A stretch of DNA of 8,631 nucleotides, from contig JAKACE010000053.1 of NCBI GenBank assembly GCA_021821705.1, forward strand, positions 1 through 8,631, written 5' to 3'. The DNA is from Actinomycetes bacterium. GTDB taxonomy: Bacteria; Actinomycetota; Acidimicrobiia; Acidimicrobiales; Palsa-688. Made by a program: the position numbers and the translations under genes. This document shows, one piece after another, positions 7,827 through 8,631 of this stretch; within the stretch, counting starts at the first letter, position 1, and the number at the start of each line of letters is the position of its first letter. The notes below the pieces were generated by a model. That model saw nothing but the letters and a program-made list of their open reading frames with translations. It made no database searches and was not told where the DNA came from.

Positions 7827-7833
7827 AGGGGGG
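7827..7833 (+). promoter_or_regulatory. Ribosome binding site deciding the GH6 start
   Basis: AGGGGGG lies 6 nt before GTG 7840. The start it selects is the one that gives a complete signal peptide. Confidence 0.7.
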
Positions 7834-7839
7834 TAACAA

Positions 7840-8631
7840 GTGGGAATCTCTCGTCTAGGACGAGCCGCCGCGTGCACGGTCGGCGCATCTCTCGCCTTGC
7901 TGGCCGCCAGCCCGGTGGCGGCGAGCGCCGACCAGTGGGGGCAGCCCGCGGCAACAGGCCGAAGCCTCGCTCCCGGCACCCGGTTCTTCGTGCCGCCGCC
8001 GGCCACGGGCTCCTTCGCCCAGATCGTGTCCCTGCTGCGCAGCCGGGACCGCAAGGACGCCATGCTCCTAGCGGAGATGGAGGCGACACCGCAGGCCGTT
8101 TGGTTCACCGGTACCAACCCGTCGGGGTCCCAGCAGAGCCCGGACCAGGTCGCCTGGGCAGTCAGGCGGACGCTCCTGGAGGCCAGGGTCGAGCAGGCGG
8201 TACCCGTGATGGTCATCTACAACATCCCCGGCCGTGACTGCGCCCAGTACTCGTCGGGTGGAGCGCCAACCGATGTCGCCTACCAGGCCTGGGTATCGGG
8301 CTTCGCCCAGGGCCTCGGCGACGCCAAGGCCGTCGTACTGGTCGAGCCCGATGCGCTGGCCAACCTGCCGAGCGACTGCGGTGCCGGAGCCTACGCTGGC
8401 GAGGCCAACCCACCGACGGATGCCAGCCGGCTGGCAGACATCAACTTCGACGTGACAACGCTCGAGTCCGACCCGAACGCCTCGGTCTACCTCGACGGCG
8501 GCAACAGCGCGTGGCAGTCGGTCGGGAGCAGCGCGCCCAAGACAGGCCAGACCGCGCCCGCTCCCTTCACCGACATCCCCGGTATGGCGGAGCGGCTGGC
8601 TGCCGCCGGGGTGGCCAAGGCCCAGGGCTTC
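7840..8631 (+). CDS. Secreted glycoside hydrolase family 6 cellulase (endoglucanase/cellobiohydrolase), 3' end outside window
   Basis: The frame is open from GTG 7840 to the window end, giving 264 residues with the C-terminus missing. The first 30 residues are a Sec signal peptide: positive charges (SRLGR), a hydrophobic core (VGASLALLAA), and a likely cleavage after ASA, before DQWG. The GH6 catalytic domain follows almost at once, with no N-terminal cellulose-binding module. MVIYNIPGRDC holds the conserved Tyr127 and Asp133. VLVEPDALANLP holds Asp171, the position of the general acid (Asp117 of Thermobifida Cel6A, Asp221 of Trichoderma Cel6A). VYLDGGNSAW holds Asp219. Cys134 and Cys180 are placed to form the conserved disulfide. 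GH6 enzymes cleave beta-1,4-glucosidic bonds in cellulose with inversion. Whether this one is endo- or exo-acting depends on loops that are partly beyond the window. The gene has its own control region with repeated operator-like sites. Confidence 0.95.
   Translation, partial: MGISRLGRAAACTVGASLALLAASPVAASADQWGQPAATGRSLAPGTRFFVPPPATGSFAQIVSLLRSRDRKDAMLLAEMEATPQAVWFTGTNPSGSQQSPDQVAWAVRRTLLEARVEQAVPVMVIYNIPGRDCAQYSSGGAPTDVAYQAWVSGFAQGLGDAKAVVLVEPDALANLPSDCGAGAYAGEANPPTDASRLADINFDVTTLESDPNASVYLDGGNSAWQSVGSSAPKTGQTAPAPFTDIPGMAERLAAAGVAKAQGF

Larger units (their letters stand above)
7684..7839 (+). promoter_or_regulatory. AT-richer control region upstream of the GH6 cellulase
   Basis: This 156-nt gap holds no gene. 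From about 7728 to 7840 its base composition is clearly more AT-rich than either flank. It contains several short repeats: AGTAGC 7731-7736 inverted against GCTACT 7757-7762, AACTGG 7764-7769 inverted against CCAGTT 7782-7787, and a 12-nt direct repeat listed separately. A possible -10 and a Shine-Dalgarno complete it. The layout suggests a regulated promoter for the cellulase. I see no match to the CebR operator pattern (TGGGAGCGCTCCCA) known from Streptomyces cellulase genes. Confidence 0.6.

Overview
This window is GC-rich DNA with strong GC bias at third codon positions, and every supported gene lies on the + strand. The genes (DHA2-type exporter, FdhF/FdhD pair, GuaA, aldo/keto reductase, TauE/SafE permease, secreted GH6 cellulase) and the GTG starts point to an actinobacterium. 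Repeated use of the rare isoleucine codon ATA and of AGG arginine, together with two possible leaderless starts, hints at a deep-branching class such as Acidimicrobiia or Thermoleophilia rather than Streptomyces. That placement is inference.

Layout. (1) 2-673 is the C-terminal part of a DHA2-family drug/H+ exporter, cut by the window edge. (2) 674-828 is a structured intergenic region with two strong inverted repeats and a possible -10 element. (3) 829-4220 is a tight three-gene molybdoenzyme operon: a small DUF6457-like protein, a formate dehydrogenase H-like molybdopterin oxidoreductase, and the cofactor sulfurtransferase FdhD. Junctions are a 9-nt gap and a 4-nt overlap. (4) 4350-5924 is guaA, complete, probably with its own promoter and a leaderless start, followed by a compact hairpin terminator. 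(5) 6030-7683 is a two-gene unit: a YdbC/PdxI-like aldo/keto reductase with a clear ribosome binding site, then a TauE/SafE permease starting 2 nt after the upstream stop codon. (6) 7684-7839 is an unusually AT-rich, repeat-containing control region. (7) 7840-8631 is the start of a secreted GH6 endoglucanase/cellobiohydrolase, running off the window end.

How the genes work together. In the molybdoenzyme operon, FdhD would sulfurate the bis-MGD cofactor, the large subunit would use it with a Cys-His-Arg active site like that of FdhH, and the small protein is probably an accessory of cofactor handling or enzyme assembly. No Fe-S electron-transfer, diaphorase or membrane subunit is encoded beside it, so its redox partner is unknown. 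GuaA is housekeeping. The cellulase has an apparently dedicated operator region and suggests use of plant-derived beta-glucans. I found no CRISPR array, tRNA, rRNA, insertion sequence or phage gene. Most genes belong to known families. The parts most worth a second look are the cellulase control region, the solitary FdhF-like enzyme with its small partner, and the structured leader in front of that operon.
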